Source of the DNA: Microbacterium sp. MYb54
GTDB lineage: Bacteria; Actinomycetota; Actinomycetes; Actinomycetales; Microbacteriaceae
Length of the DNA: 64,000 nucleotides
Assembly (NCBI RefSeq): GCF_002979515.1
Contig: NZ_PCPA01000001.1
Span: 372,001 to 436,000 of the forward strand
Direction: 5' to 3'
Each line of letters begins with the position of its first letter. The first letter of the stretch is position 1. Shown here in pieces: positions 16,837 through 25,581 of this stretch. Under the pieces are notes generated by a model. That model saw nothing but the letters and a program-made list of their open reading frames with translations. It was not told the origin of the DNA and ran no database searches. Made by a program: the position numbers and the translations under genes.

Positions 16837-17367
16837 ATGAACACGGCCCTCGGAACCGCCCCTCCCCCGTGCGATGATCGATGCGTGCACCCGACCACCC
16901 ATGAGCCGCGCGGCTATCCGTGTCCGTTCTGCAGGTTCCAACTGGGTCTGTTCGACGAACACAGCATGCCGTCTGACGTGGTCGCCGTCACCGACCGCGC
17001 ATTCGCCCGGATTGCTCCGAAATGGTGGCCGGGAAACCCTGGAGGTGTGCTCGTCATCCCCCGGACACACGTGGAGAACATCTATGACCTGTCACCGGAG
17101 GATGGCTTCGCCGTGTGGGATCTGACGCAGAAAGTGGCGATCGGCATCCGGTCGTCGTACGGGTGCGAGGGGACCTCGATCCGGCAGCACAATGAGCCCG
17201 CGGGAGGCCAGGACGTCTGGCATCTGCACGTGCATGTGTTCCCCCGCTATCCGGGTGATCTTCTGTACCAACGGCACGGCGACGCGGACTGGGCGGATTC
17301 CGACCTTCGCGAGACATTCGCATCGAGACTCAGGGCCGCCCTGGGGATGCCATCAGTGCTCGATTGA
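16837..17367 (+). CDS. HIT-domain protein (histidine-triad nucleotide hydrolase/transferase)
   Basis: About 176 residues. The histidine triad is HLHVHVF near residue 129, preceded by a typical HIT core (GVLVIPRTHVENIYDL). The N-terminal CPFC may bind zinc, as in related HIT proteins. The family hydrolyses nucleotide phosphoramidates or dinucleoside polyphosphates; the exact substrate cannot be told. ATG 16837 has an AGGA-like site upstream; GTG 16885 is an in-frame alternative that would remove a poorly conserved leader. Confidence 0.85.
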   Translation: MNTALGTAPPPCDDRCVHPTTHEPRGYPCPFCRFQLGLFDEHSMPSDVVAVTDRAFARIAPKWWPGNPGGVLVIPRTHVENIYDLSPEDGFAVWDLTQKVAIGIRSSYGCEGTSIRQHNEPAGGQDVWHLHVHVFPRYPGDLLYQRHGDADWADSDLRETFASRLRAALGMPSVLD

Positions 17368-17411
17368 TCGCCCGTCTGGACCGGCGGGGTAGGCGCTGCA
17401 AGGATGATTCG

Positions 17412-17945
17412 ATGGCTCTCACCGGCAGCGACTCCACACGTCTCATCATCCTCCGCGGCGATGCGGCGTCGGGAAAGACGACGACGGCGACGGCACTGCG
17501 GTCCGAACTCGGCGAGCGGGTCGCCCTCATTTCGCAGGATCACTTTCGCCGCGAATTGTTGCACGGCGCCGATCGACTGCAGCGTTCTCGAGATGCGAGC
17601 ATCCTGATCACCGGCACCGCCCGGCAGGCGCTGGATCTCGGATACGACGTCATCCTCGACGGAATCTTCAATCTGCGCGACTACTCGGACGCCTTCGAAC
17701 GGCTACACCGCGAACACCGCGGAACGACGCTGATCTACCAGTTCGATGTCGGACTCGACGAAACGATTCGGCGACACGCCGGCAGGCCGCTCGCGAGCGA
17801 GTTCGGGGAAGACGAGATCCGCCGATGGCACGACGGGTGGCAGCCACTCCCCTGGTTCGACGAGCGACGAGTCGGCCCGGAGACGACCACCGATCAGCTC
17901 GTGAAGATCGTCCTCGAAGATCTCGGCCACTGCAGGGCTGTGTGA
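17412..17945 (+). CDS. P-loop kinase-like AAA-family protein
   Basis: 177 residues. Walker A GDAASGKTT lies near 17-25, followed by ISQDHFRRELLHG (lid/substrate region), GYDVILDGIFN (Walker B-like) and an Arg-containing lid (RRHAGRPLASEF). The layout resembles small-molecule kinases and zeta-toxin-like kinases, but there is no partner antitoxin, so a toxin role is not supported. ATG 17412 has AAGGA 8 nt upstream. It begins 44 bp after the HIT gene and could be co-transcribed with it. Confidence 0.75.
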   Translation: MALTGSDSTRLIILRGDAASGKTTTATALRSELGERVALISQDHFRRELLHGADRLQRSRDASILITGTARQALDLGYDVILDGIFNLRDYSDAFERLHREHRGTTLIYQFDVGLDETIRRHAGRPLASEFGEDEIRRWHDGWQPLPWFDERRVGPETTTDQLVKIVLEDLGHCRAV

Positions 17946-17993
17946 CCGTGCACGGAGCCTGATTCTCCCCTCCAAGCGCCTGACTATTCAGCC

Positions 17994-17999
17994 TAGGAT
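17994..17999 (+). promoter_or_regulatory. -10 box (TAGGAT) of SMI1/KNR4 gene, leaderless type
   Basis: TAGGAT is followed by 6 bases and then the GTG start at 18006, which predicts an mRNA that begins at the start codon. No clear -35 box. Confidence 0.5.
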
Positions 18000-18005
18000 C
18001 GGGTC

Positions 18006-18581
18006 GTGTCCATCTCCGACTGCATCGCCGTTCTCGAAACCCACAACGTACAGCTCGACCCCGGACTCACCTCAAGCGAGTTCGTAGAGATCGAGCAACG
18101 GTACGGATTCGAGTTCAGCCCCGATCATCGACAGCTGTTGGAGACCGTGATGCCCATCGGGAACGGTTGGGTCGACTGGCGGAATGGAAGCGAAGAGTCC
18201 ATACAAGGTCGACTGGACTGGCCGTTGGACGGTCTCCTGTTCGACGTGGAGCACAATTCTTTCTGGCCGTCGACCTGGCCTGCGAAGCCGGATACGCTCA
18301 ACGAACAGCGCGAAGTCGCCACCGAGCGGATCAGGAGATGGCCGACGCTCGTCCCGATCTACTCGCACCGGTATACACCGGCTGCACCGGCACCCGTCGG
18401 CGCCCCTGTCTTCTCGGTATGGCAGTCGGACGTCATCTTCTACGGAGACGACCTGCTCGACTATCTCACGCACGAGTTCGGCCCGGCAGATCTCGACTAC
18501 TACCAGCGGGAATCTGAAGTCGGGCCCGAGACCTGTCCGCCGTGGTCCCTCCTTCCGTTCGAACTCGACATCGTCGACTAA
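18006..18581 (+). CDS. SMI1/KNR4-family protein
   Basis: 191 residues. The N-terminal pattern GLTSSEFVEIEQRYGFEFSPDHRQLLETVMPIGNG is that of the SMI1/KNR4 fold, and the C-terminal half holds PVFSVWQSDVIFYGDDLLDYL. In bacteria many such proteins are immunity factors against polymorphic toxins, but others are housekeeping. No toxin gene is adjacent, so the role is open. A leaderless start is likely (see -10 box at 17994-17999). Confidence 0.75.
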   Translation: MSISDCIAVLETHNVQLDPGLTSSEFVEIEQRYGFEFSPDHRQLLETVMPIGNGWVDWRNGSEESIQGRLDWPLDGLLFDVEHNSFWPSTWPAKPDTLNEQREVATERIRRWPTLVPIYSHRYTPAAPAPVGAPVFSVWQSDVIFYGDDLLDYLTHEFGPADLDYYQRESEVGPETCPPWSLLPFELDIVD

Positions 18582-18613
18582 GCCGGTTCGTCAGCGGCGG
18601 GAAGAGCGATCGG

Positions 18614-19159
18614 CTACCGGGGTCTCAGATGGCTGTGCACGAGCATGTCTCTGCGCTCATCACCGATCTTCTGCCACGAACGGAGCAGGCCTTCGCGCTC
18701 GTACCCTGCCTGTTCAGCTGTCCGAAGTGAGGCGACGTTCGTTGGATCGATGTGCAGCTGCAGACGATGCAGATCGGAGAGGTGCCACGCCCATTCCGTG
18801 AGGGTACGCAGCGCGCTGAGGGCGTATCCCTGACCGCGCCGCGTGGGTCGGATCCAATAGCCGATGGTCGCGCGCCCCTGATCCCGTTCTCGAAGCCAGA
18901 GACCGATCTGCCCCACGCATTCTTCGTCCGCTTCGATCGCGAACGAGTACCCGACACCGGTGGCTGCTCGTTCGTGCTGCCGCGCCAGCCATTCCTCCGC
19001 GAGTCCGGGATCAACAGCAGTGGGAACGGTGGTGACGTCTGTGATCGAAGGATCCGACGACGCGTCTCGTACGGCATCGACATCACGAGCCTCGAACGGG
19101 CGGAGGACGACTCCGAGGCCGGAGATTCGTGGGACTGTGATTGCCGAGCGCGCCACCAT
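18614..19159 (-). CDS. GNAT-family N-acetyltransferase (RimJ-like)
   Basis: 181 residues with the GNAT fold: LRPFEARDVDAVRDASSD at the N-terminus and the acetyl-CoA site RPTRRGQGYALSALRTL (motif A). The following LHIDPTNVASLRTAEQAGY is typical of RimJ/RimL-type enzymes acting on protein N-termini or small amines; the substrate is unknown. ATG 19159 is preferred because GATACT lies 6 nt upstream; GTG 19162 directly before it is possible. Convergent with the SMI1 gene. Confidence 0.87.
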   Translation of the reverse strand: MVARSAITVPRISGLGVVLRPFEARDVDAVRDASSDPSITDVTTVPTAVDPGLAEEWLARQHERAATGVGYSFAIEADEECVGQIGLWLRERDQGRATIGYWIRPTRRGQGYALSALRTLTEWAWHLSDLHRLQLHIDPTNVASLRTAEQAGYEREGLLRSWQKIGDERRDMLVHSHLRPR

Positions 19160-19175
19160 CACCCCAGTATCGCGG

Positions 19176-19634
19176 TCAGAGATCGCGACTGTAGGTGATC
19201 ATGGGTTCGCCACCGAGCGGGTGAGGAACCGGACCGGAGATCGGCTCGAATCCCTCCCGCTCGTAGAACCGGATGGCAGGGTTCCCTCGCCTCACAGCGA
19301 GCTCGATCGTGGAGAACCCGGCGTCCTTCGACGCTTGCACCGCGTCCTGCAGCAGAGCACGGCCGGTGCCCAGTCCGGAAGACTCTGGCAGCACCGCGAT
19401 CCGCTCCAGCACCGCTACCGTCGCATCGCCCGACTTCGGTGCGGTCAGGGCGAAACCGACCAGGGGCGCCCCCGTGAGCGCGAACCGGATGAGAGGACCG
19501 TCGAACAGCGTCCGCATACGTTCTGCGACCGTCTCCGCGTCGACATCGCCGTCGCGGTGACGAAGCGCCTGCACCCAGACATCTAGGCACTTCGCTATGT
19601 CCTCGGGAACGCTCCCCGCCACGATGTCCGTCAT
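19176..19634 (-). CDS. GNAT-family N-acetyltransferase
   Basis: 152 residues. Motif A is IAVLPESSGLGTGRALLQ and motif B lies in AVRRGNPAIRFYEREGFEPI, both standard for GNAT enzymes. Substrate unknown. It lies 13 bp upstream of the next GNAT gene on the same strand, but their sequences are not alike enough to suggest a recent duplication. Confidence 0.87.
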   Translation of the reverse strand: MTDIVAGSVPEDIAKCLDVWVQALRHRDGDVDAETVAERMRTLFDGPLIRFALTGAPLVGFALTAPKSGDATVAVLERIAVLPESSGLGTGRALLQDAVQASKDAGFSTIELAVRRGNPAIRFYEREGFEPISGPVPHPLGGEPMITYSRDL

Positions 19635-19683
19635 ACCCGCAATCGTCGCACGCGCAGGAGACCGCCGATGCCGGGGCCGAGTG

Positions 19684-20052
19684 CTACTGCGTGGACCAGA
19701 CTCCGAGCTCGTTGCCCGTCAGGTCGGCGAAGTGCAGGCGGCGCCCGCCGGGGAACTCATACGGCTCTTGGAGGATCGTGCCGCCGGCCTTCTCGATGGC
19801 TGCCTTCGTAGCGTCGAGGTCGTCGGAATAGAGAAGCACCAGGGGGCCGCCGACGGGACGTGCCTCGTCGGCGAGCATCAGGCCGCCGGCTTCGTTGCCG
19901 TCGCCGCGCGGGGACACGATCCCCGCATACCCGGGCCCGTAGTCATTGAAACTCCAGCCGAACGCGTCGGCGAAGAAGCGCTTCGATGACGCGAGATCGG
20001 TGACGACGAGCTCGACGTAGTCGAGTGAGTGGTGCAGAGGTGAACTGGTCAT
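19684..20052 (-). CDS. VOC-superfamily protein
   Basis: 122 residues: LDYVELVVTDLASSKRFFADAFGW is the first VOC module, and the protein ends with RRLHFADLTGNELGVW, a typical second module. It resembles glyoxalase-related proteins of unknown substrate. ATG 20052 is chosen because TACGGT, a likely -10 box, lies 6 nt upstream; the frame stays open further. Confidence 0.83.
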   Translation of the reverse strand: MTSSPLHHSLDYVELVVTDLASSKRFFADAFGWSFNDYGPGYAGIVSPRGDGNEAGGLMLADEARPVGGPLVLLYSDDLDATKAAIEKAGGTILQEPYEFPGGRRLHFADLTGNELGVWSTQ

Positions 20053-20058
20053 GGCGCC

Positions 20059-20064
20059 ACCGTA
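20059..20064 (-). promoter_or_regulatory. -10 box (TACGGT) of VOC gene, leaderless type
   Basis: TACGGT on the minus strand is followed by 6 bases and the ATG start at 20052. Confidence 0.4.
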
Positions 20065-20129
20065 GCCACCACCACCGACATCGCACCGCGGTCGCCGGCG
20101 GCGTGCCGCCGGAGGAGTAGCGTTGAGGC

Positions 20130-21455
20130 GTGCCGCAGGTCTCCCACTCCCCCGTCTCGACACCGGGATGGCGAGCCTGGGTGATCTGGTCTGTCGGAGT
20201 CGCGGCCTACGTGCTGGCGATCACGAACCGCACATCTCTCGGGGCGGTCGGCGTCGAAGCGGCGGACCGGTTCCAGGCGGACGCGTCGACGCTCGCCCTG
20301 TTCGCCGTGGTTCAGCTCGCCGTATACGGCGGAATGCAGATCCCCGTCGGCGTGCTTCTCGATCGCTTCGGCTCCCGACCGATCATGACGATCGGCATGT
20401 TCCTCATGGCCGCAGGGCAGCTGACCATGGCCCTCTCCCCCAGCATCGGCATCGCGATCTTCGCGCGTGTGCTGCTCGGCGCCGGCGATGCCGCGATCTT
20501 CCCCGCCGTGCTGCGTCTCGTCGCGACCTGGTTTCCGGCCCAGCGCGGACCCCTCATGGTGCAGTTCACCGGGATCATCGGTCAGGCCGGCCAGCTGATC
20601 GCCCTGGTCCCCCTCGCCGCGCTCCTCCACGCCACGAGCTGGACCATCACGTTCGGCAGCATCGCCGGACTCGGGGTGCTGTTCACGGTCCTCGTCGCCC
20701 TGGTCATTCGCAACCACCCCGCCGAACGCGGCGCCGACGTCACAGTGAACACCGATACCGGTGTCGTCCGCGTCGTCACGTCCGCGATAGATACCGGAGT
20801 CGGCATACGTGCGGCCTGGGCACATCCGGGCACGCGCCTGGCGTTCTGGTCGCACTTCACGACGCCCTTCGCAGGCACCGCCTTCGTGCTGTTGTGGGGG
20901 ATGCCGTTCCTCACAGCGGCTGAGGGGCTCGATACCGCCCATGCCGCCGGAATCATCTCGGTATATGTCATTGCGGGCATGCTTCTCGGACCGATCATCG
21001 GCGACCTCTCCCGTCGACTTCCGAATCATCGCTCGCTCGCTCTGGTACTCCCGGCCGTCGGCGTGCAGATGGCGGCGTGGATCGTCATCATCTCATTGCC
21101 GGACACGGCGCCGATCTGGCTCCTCTACGTGCTGGCGATCGCCCTCGCGACCGGCGGTCCCGCCTCGATGATCGCGTTCGACCACGCCAGGACGCACAAC
21201 CCGACCCACCGGCTGAGCACGGCCACGGGCGTGACGAACGCCGGCGGTTTCATCGCCGCGCTCATCGCGATCTTCCTCATCGGTCTCGCGCTCGACCTGC
21301 AGGGCGCCGGCACCCCCGAGACGTACTCGCTCGAGGCCTTCCGGATCGCCTTCCTGATGCCGATTCCGCTGTGGATCATCGGCACGGTGTTCATCCTCAT
21401 CGAGCGAAAGCGGACCCGGATCCGCATGGGTCTCGATCCCGAACGCCGACGCTGA
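20130..21455 (+). CDS. Major facilitator superfamily transporter
   Basis: 441 residues with about 12 membrane helices. The loop between helices 2 and 3 has the MFS signature (GVLLDRFGSRPIM), and a second six-helix half follows a central loop near 215. The opening motif (YVLAITNRTSLGAVG) and overall shape are like anion/organic-acid MFS carriers; substrate unknown. GTG 20130 has GGAGGAG about 12 nt upstream. Convergent with the FGE-like gene. Confidence 0.88.
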   Translation: MPQVSHSPVSTPGWRAWVIWSVGVAAYVLAITNRTSLGAVGVEAADRFQADASTLALFAVVQLAVYGGMQIPVGVLLDRFGSRPIMTIGMFLMAAGQLTMALSPSIGIAIFARVLLGAGDAAIFPAVLRLVATWFPAQRGPLMVQFTGIIGQAGQLIALVPLAALLHATSWTITFGSIAGLGVLFTVLVALVIRNHPAERGADVTVNTDTGVVRVVTSAIDTGVGIRAAWAHPGTRLAFWSHFTTPFAGTAFVLLWGMPFLTAAEGLDTAHAAGIISVYVIAGMLLGPIIGDLSRRLPNHRSLALVLPAVGVQMAAWIVIISLPDTAPIWLLYVLAIALATGGPASMIAFDHARTHNPTHRLSTATGVTNAGGFIAALIAIFLIGLALDLQGAGTPETYSLEAFRIAFLMPIPLWIIGTVFILIERKRTRIRMGLDPERRR

Positions 21456-21521
21456 GCACCCCGGATCGGGTTTCTCGCGGGGCGGGTCTCATCCGTCGGC
21501 TTCTCGTCGACGAGACGGAGC

Positions 21522-22292
21522 TCAACGCCCGCGCGGAGTCCATCCCGACGGCAGAGGACCGTCCTGCACACCACGTTCCTGGTCTGCCCGCGCAGACCAC
21601 CCCTGTGCGTAGCCGACCGTGTCGAACGCACCGCGTGCCAGCCGAAGCCCGACGTCATCGTGATGCATGCGCGGGGCTCCACCGCGGCGGACCGACGCAC
21701 GCACGCTCCAGGCATCATCGGCGAATCCACCCCCGCGGAACACTCGATAGTCGTCGTAGCGAGCCGGATCGAGCAGATCCCAGCACCATTCCCAGACGTT
21801 GCCGAGTGTGTCGAAGAGACCGTTGAGGTTCGGCAGCTTGCCACCGATGTCCTGCGGCGACGACACCCCGTCAGCACTGGTCCACGCCGCGTCTGCGAGC
21901 GGAGCGTAGTGCGGGCCTGTCGAACCCGCTCGGCACGCGTACTCCCACTCCGCTTCGGTCGGGAGCCGATATCCATCGGCCGTCGTGTCCCAGGTCACGT
22001 CTTCGCCGTCGAAGAAATAGACCTGGTCCAATCCTTCCCACTCAGAGGCGGCGTTGCAGAAGTGCACGGCGCGCAGCCAGCTGAGGTCTGTCGCAGGGCG
22101 CCGAGGATGCTGCACGGGGATGCCGAGAACCTCTGCGAGCTGCTCTTCGGTCACCGGGAACACGCCGATCTCGAACGGCTCGAGCACGACGTCGCGCTGC
22201 TCATCTTGACGTGCATCGTTCAGCGTCAACGCACCGGCGGAGATGCGTGCCAGTTCGAAGTCGCTCACGACGCGTCGCGCAAGCGGGCCCAC
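21522..22292 (-). CDS. Formylglycine-generating-enzyme-fold (SUMF1) protein without catalytic cysteines
   Basis: 256 residues. Family landmarks are present: FEIGVFPVTEEQL at 40-52, YRLPTEAEWEYACRAG at 108-123, LFDTLGNVWEWCW at 159-171 and the end motif RGGGFADDAW...VGLRLAR at 187-220. Genuine FGE has two cysteines in the last block; this protein has Ala/Ser there (VRASVRR), so sulfatase activation is unlikely. The fold is also used by other enzymes and binding proteins. GTG start, 7 bp after the SGNH hydrolase, so the two are probably one operon. Confidence 0.85.
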   Translation of the reverse strand: MGPLARRVVSDFELARISAGALTLNDARQDEQRDVVLEPFEIGVFPVTEEQLAEVLGIPVQHPRRPATDLSWLRAVHFCNAASEWEGLDQVYFFDGEDVTWDTTADGYRLPTEAEWEYACRAGSTGPHYAPLADAAWTSADGVSSPQDIGGKLPNLNGLFDTLGNVWEWCWDLLDPARYDDYRVFRGGGFADDAWSVRASVRRGGAPRMHHDDVGLRLARGAFDTVGYAQGWSARADQERGVQDGPLPSGWTPRGR

Positions 22293-22299
22293 ACGTGAT

Positions 22300-23055
22300 T
22301 CACGACGGCACCCGTTCCACCCACGTCGGGTACTTCGCGGCGCGCCCGTCGCCCGACGAGGTTCGCGTCACTCGCCGACGCACCCACGGACCGACGAACT
22401 CTCGGTAGTACGCGAGACCCGAAGGCCCCGAACGCAGCCGGTCACTCGGTGCCCACCACTCCTCCGGAGGCTCAAGGCCCAGCGCGTGCAGCACCCGGGC
22501 GGCCACCCGGTGATGACCGGCCGCACTCATGTGCAGACGGTCGTCGGCCCAATAGGCATCCCGGGAAAGCTCACGATCGGGCCAGTTGAGCGCGCGGATC
22601 ACGTCGGGGCGCTGTTCAATGCGTCTCAGCACTGCATCGGAGAGCAGATCTCCTCGGCGCTGGACGAGCGAGCCCATCGGAAGCTGTCCGCTCGGATTCG
22701 CCCCGGAGAGGAGGATCATCGTCACGCCCTCCTCGTCGCACCGACGCAGCACTCGGCTGAACGCGTCGGCGATGTGCTCGACATCGGTGCGCGGACGCAG
22801 CATGTCATTGCCACCCCCGTTGAATGAGAGGTGCGTGGGGCGCAAGGCGAGTGCGGGTTCGAGCTGCTGCTCGACGATCGGCCAGGCGAGCTTGCCCCTG
22901 ATCGCGAGGTTCGCATACTGGATCGAATGTCCTGCAGCGTCGGCCCATCCTTGGGCCGCGAGGTCGGCCCAGCCGCGCTCCCGCCCATCCGGGAGGACGT
23001 CACCGACTCCCTCTGTGAACGAGTCGCCGATCGCCACGAACCGCACATCTGCCAT
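22300..23055 (-). CDS. SGNH/GDSL-family hydrolase
   Basis: 251 residues with all SGNH blocks: GDSFTEG (block I, Ser12), LAIRGK (block II), NGGGNDM (block III) and ADDRLHMSAAGH (block V, Asp and His). It is a cytoplasmic esterase/lipase of unknown substrate. A TAGGCT -10 box 6 nt upstream of ATG 23055 points to a leaderless transcript. It is the first gene of a two-gene unit with the FGE-like protein. Confidence 0.9.
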   Translation of the reverse strand: MADVRFVAIGDSFTEGVGDVLPDGRERGWADLAAQGWADAAGHSIQYANLAIRGKLAWPIVEQQLEPALALRPTHLSFNGGGNDMLRPRTDVEHIADAFSRVLRRCDEEGVTMILLSGANPSGQLPMGSLVQRRGDLLSDAVLRRIEQRPDVIRALNWPDRELSRDAYWADDRLHMSAAGHHRVAARVLHALGLEPPEEWWAPSDRLRSGPSGLAYYREFVGPWVRRRVTRTSSGDGRAAKYPTWVERVPS

Positions 23056-23061
23056 CGTCCC

Positions 23062-23067
23062 AGCCTA
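23062..23067 (-). promoter_or_regulatory. -10 box (TAGGCT) of SGNH hydrolase gene, leaderless type
   Basis: TAGGCT on the minus strand is followed by 6 bases and then ATG. Confidence 0.5.
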
Positions 23068-23090
23068 TTGCGGGTCGGCGGCACCTGGTG

Positions 23091-24452
23091 TCAACGGTCG
23101 TCGAGCGCTTGGCCACCTCGATCGAGCAGCCCCCATGCCGCCGCGGCCGCGACGAGGAAGCACACGCCGAACACGGCGAACAGCAGCGGCGCCCCACCGG
23201 CGATCAGCAGCACCGGCACGGACAGCGGCGCCACGATCGACGCGATCCGGCCCACGCCGGCCGCCCAGCCCGCGCCTGTCCCCCGCAACGACGTCGGATA
23301 GATCTCAGGAGTGACGGCATACAGCGCACCCCAGGCGCCGAGGTTGAAGAACGACAGCGCCATTCCTGCGGCGATGATCGCGCCTTCGGTCGTCGCGGTA
23401 CCGAACACGACCGCGGAGACGGCCGAACCGAGAAGGAACACGGACAGCGTCAGCCGTCGCCCCCAGACCTCGATCAGCCACGCGGCGACCGCGTAGCCCG
23501 GAAGCTGCGCCAAAGTGATGATCAGCGTGAAGCCGAACGAGCGCACCAGATCGAAACCGGCATCCACGAGAATGCTGGGGATCCAGATGAAGGCTCCGTA
23601 ATAGGCGAAGTTCACCCCCAACCACACCACCCACAAGCACAGTGTGCGCACGCGGAATTCGGGGTTCCAGAGCGTTGCCAGCCGCGCTCGGGCGGTGACC
23701 GCGATCGCTCGTGACGCGGGCTCCTTGCGAATAGCCGGAGCCGTCCCCACACCAGCGTCAGTTTCGAACGCCGAGACGATGCGGTCGGCTTCCGCTATGC
23801 GTCCGCGCGACGCGAGCCACCGTGGCGACTCCGGCATCCGCCAGCGAACGAACAGTGCGTACGCCGCGGGGATCGCCCCGAGTGCGAATGCCCAGCGCCA
23901 ACCGTCGTCGGATGCCGGGATAACCAGGAATCCGATGACCGCGGCGGCGGTCCACCCGAGGGCCCAGAACGCCTCGAGCACGACGATCAGACGGCCGCGG
24001 ATCCGAGCGGGAGCGAACTCGCTCACGTAGGTCGACGCGACCGGGAGTTCGGCGCCGAGGCCGAGGCCCACGAGGAACCGCAGCACCAGGAGCGCCGCGA
24101 GCCCACCGACAAGCGCACTGGCGCCGGTCGCGATGCCGTACACGAGTAGCGTGAGCGCGAACACCTGCCGTCGCCCGAAGCGGTCGGCCAAGAGGCCGCC
24201 GAGAGTCGCGCCGATCGCCATGCCGATGAAGCCGACCGACGCGATCCAACCGGCCTCGCCCTTGGACAGCCCCCACTGTTGTGTGAGCGCCGCGAGGATG
24301 AAAGAGATCAGCCCCACATCCATCGCGTCCAGAGCCCAGCCGAGCCCCGATCCGGTGAGCAGGCGAAGGTGTCGGCGCGTGAACGGCAGGACGTCCAGGC
24401 GCTCAGCCAGCGATGAGCGGCTCGGCAGGGCGGTGTTGGCCATGCTCCTCAT
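23091..24452 (-). CDS. Major facilitator superfamily transporter (organic or aromatic acid/sugar porter type)
   Basis: 453 residues with 12 predicted helices. LDAMDVGLISFILAAL in helix 1 and GLLADRFGRRQVF in the 2-3 loop are typical of aromatic-acid/niacin and related proton symporters, and RMPESPRWLASRGR in the central loop resembles the sugar porter signature. Substrate unknown. The start may be ATG 24452 or ATG 24443. Between the LLM oxidoreductase and SGNH genes on the same strand. Confidence 0.88.
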   Translation of the reverse strand: MRSMANTALPSRSSLAERLDVLPFTRRHLRLLTGSGLGWALDAMDVGLISFILAALTQQWGLSKGEAGWIASVGFIGMAIGATLGGLLADRFGRRQVFALTLLVYGIATGASALVGGLAALLVLRFLVGLGLGAELPVASTYVSEFAPARIRGRLIVVLEAFWALGWTAAAVIGFLVIPASDDGWRWAFALGAIPAAYALFVRWRMPESPRWLASRGRIAEADRIVSAFETDAGVGTAPAIRKEPASRAIAVTARARLATLWNPEFRVRTLCLWVVWLGVNFAYYGAFIWIPSILVDAGFDLVRSFGFTLIITLAQLPGYAVAAWLIEVWGRRLTLSVFLLGSAVSAVVFGTATTEGAIIAAGMALSFFNLGAWGALYAVTPEIYPTSLRGTGAGWAAGVGRIASIVAPLSVPVLLIAGGAPLLFAVFGVCFLVAAAAAWGLLDRGGQALDDR

Positions 24453-24492
24453 CGTAGAGCCGAGCGCGCCGGACGTCCCGCGCGCGATGTCG

Positions 24493-25527
24493 TCAGTCCT
24501 GGGCGTCGAGGATCCGCTTGACCCGCGGGATCACCTCGGTGCCGTAGAGCTCGATGCTGCGCAGCATCGATTCGTGCGACAGGGTGCCCGTGGCGTACTT
24601 CAGGTCGAAGCGGCCGAGCCCCAGGGTCGTGATCGTGTCGGCGATCTTCGCCGCTACTCGGTCCGGCGAACCCGAGTAGATCGCTCCTTCGGGCCCGACG
24701 TCGTTCTGGAAACGTGCGCGGCTGTAGGCCGGCCATCCCCGCTCACGGCCGATGGTGTTGTTCATCGCCTCGAATCCGGAGTAGGCGGCATCCCATGCTT
24801 CAGCATCCGTCTCGGCGATGTGTCCTGGCGAATGCACGGAGATCGGGTGCGACGTCGTGCCGAAAGAGGCGACGGAACGGTGATACAGATCGACGAAGGG
24901 CTTGAACCGATGAGCCGGACCGCCGATGATCGCCAGCATGAGACCGAGGCCGTGGCGTGCGACGCGCACCACCGACTCAGGGCTGCCGCCGACGCCGACC
25001 CAGGTGCGCAGACCCTTCTTGGTCTTCGGGAAGACGTTCGCGTCCTCCAAAGAGGCACGCATCGTTCCCGACCAGGTGACGGGCTCTTCCTTGAGAAGCT
25101 CGACGAACAATTCGAGCTTCTGCTCGAAGAGCGCGTCGTAGTCGCGTAGGTCGTACCCGAACAGAGGGAACGACTCGATGAAGGAACCGCGGCCGAGAAC
25201 GACTTCGGCTCGTCCGTTCGACACCGCGTCCAGGGTCGAGAAACGTTCGAACACCCGCACCGGGTCATCCGATGAGAGCACCGTCACCGCGGTGCCGAGT
25301 CGGATGTGATCGGTGCGAGCCGCGATCGCGGCGAGGACCATCTCCGGCGACGAGACGGCGAACTCCTTGCGGTGATGCTCCCCCACCCCGAAGAAGTCGA
25401 CACCGACCGTGTCGGCGAGTTCCGCCTGAGCCACGACGTTGCGGATCGTCTGAGCGCCGCTGAGGAGCTCTCCATCCGTGTCTCTCGTGATGTCGCCGAA
25501 GGTGTCCAGCCCGAATTCGATGCTCAT
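24493..25527 (-). CDS. LLM-class flavin-dependent oxidoreductase
   Basis: 344 residues with a luciferase-like TIM barrel: FGVGEHHRKEFAVSSPEM and DHIRLGTAVTVLSSDDPVRVFE near the N-terminus and VLGRGSFIESFP are characteristic of this family. It likely uses FMN or F420 and may be a monooxygenase; the substrate is unknown. ATG 25527 has AAGGGA 6 nt upstream and is preferred over the in-frame ATG at 25542. Confidence 0.9.
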   Translation of the reverse strand: MSIEFGLDTFGDITRDTDGELLSGAQTIRNVVAQAELADTVGVDFFGVGEHHRKEFAVSSPEMVLAAIAARTDHIRLGTAVTVLSSDDPVRVFERFSTLDAVSNGRAEVVLGRGSFIESFPLFGYDLRDYDALFEQKLELFVELLKEEPVTWSGTMRASLEDANVFPKTKKGLRTWVGVGGSPESVVRVARHGLGLMLAIIGGPAHRFKPFVDLYHRSVASFGTTSHPISVHSPGHIAETDAEAWDAAYSGFEAMNNTIGRERGWPAYSRARFQNDVGPEGAIYSGSPDRVAAKIADTITTLGLGRFDLKYATGTLSHESMLRSIELYGTEVIPRVKRILDAQD

Positions 25528-25581
25528 GTCATCCCTTTCCATTCAGGTGAATGAACACGAGTCGACCCCGCCGCATTCCCG

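Noticed and set aside
17412..17945. Zeta-toxin of a toxin-antitoxin system
   Set aside because: No antitoxin gene adjoins it and the P-loop kinase pattern is shared with many harmless kinases.
21502..21515. Palindrome TCTCGTCGACGAGA between the convergent MFS and FGE-like genes
   Set aside because: Only a 5-bp stem with a 4-base loop and no T-run. In GC-rich DNA this is easily found by chance; too weak to call a terminator or operator.
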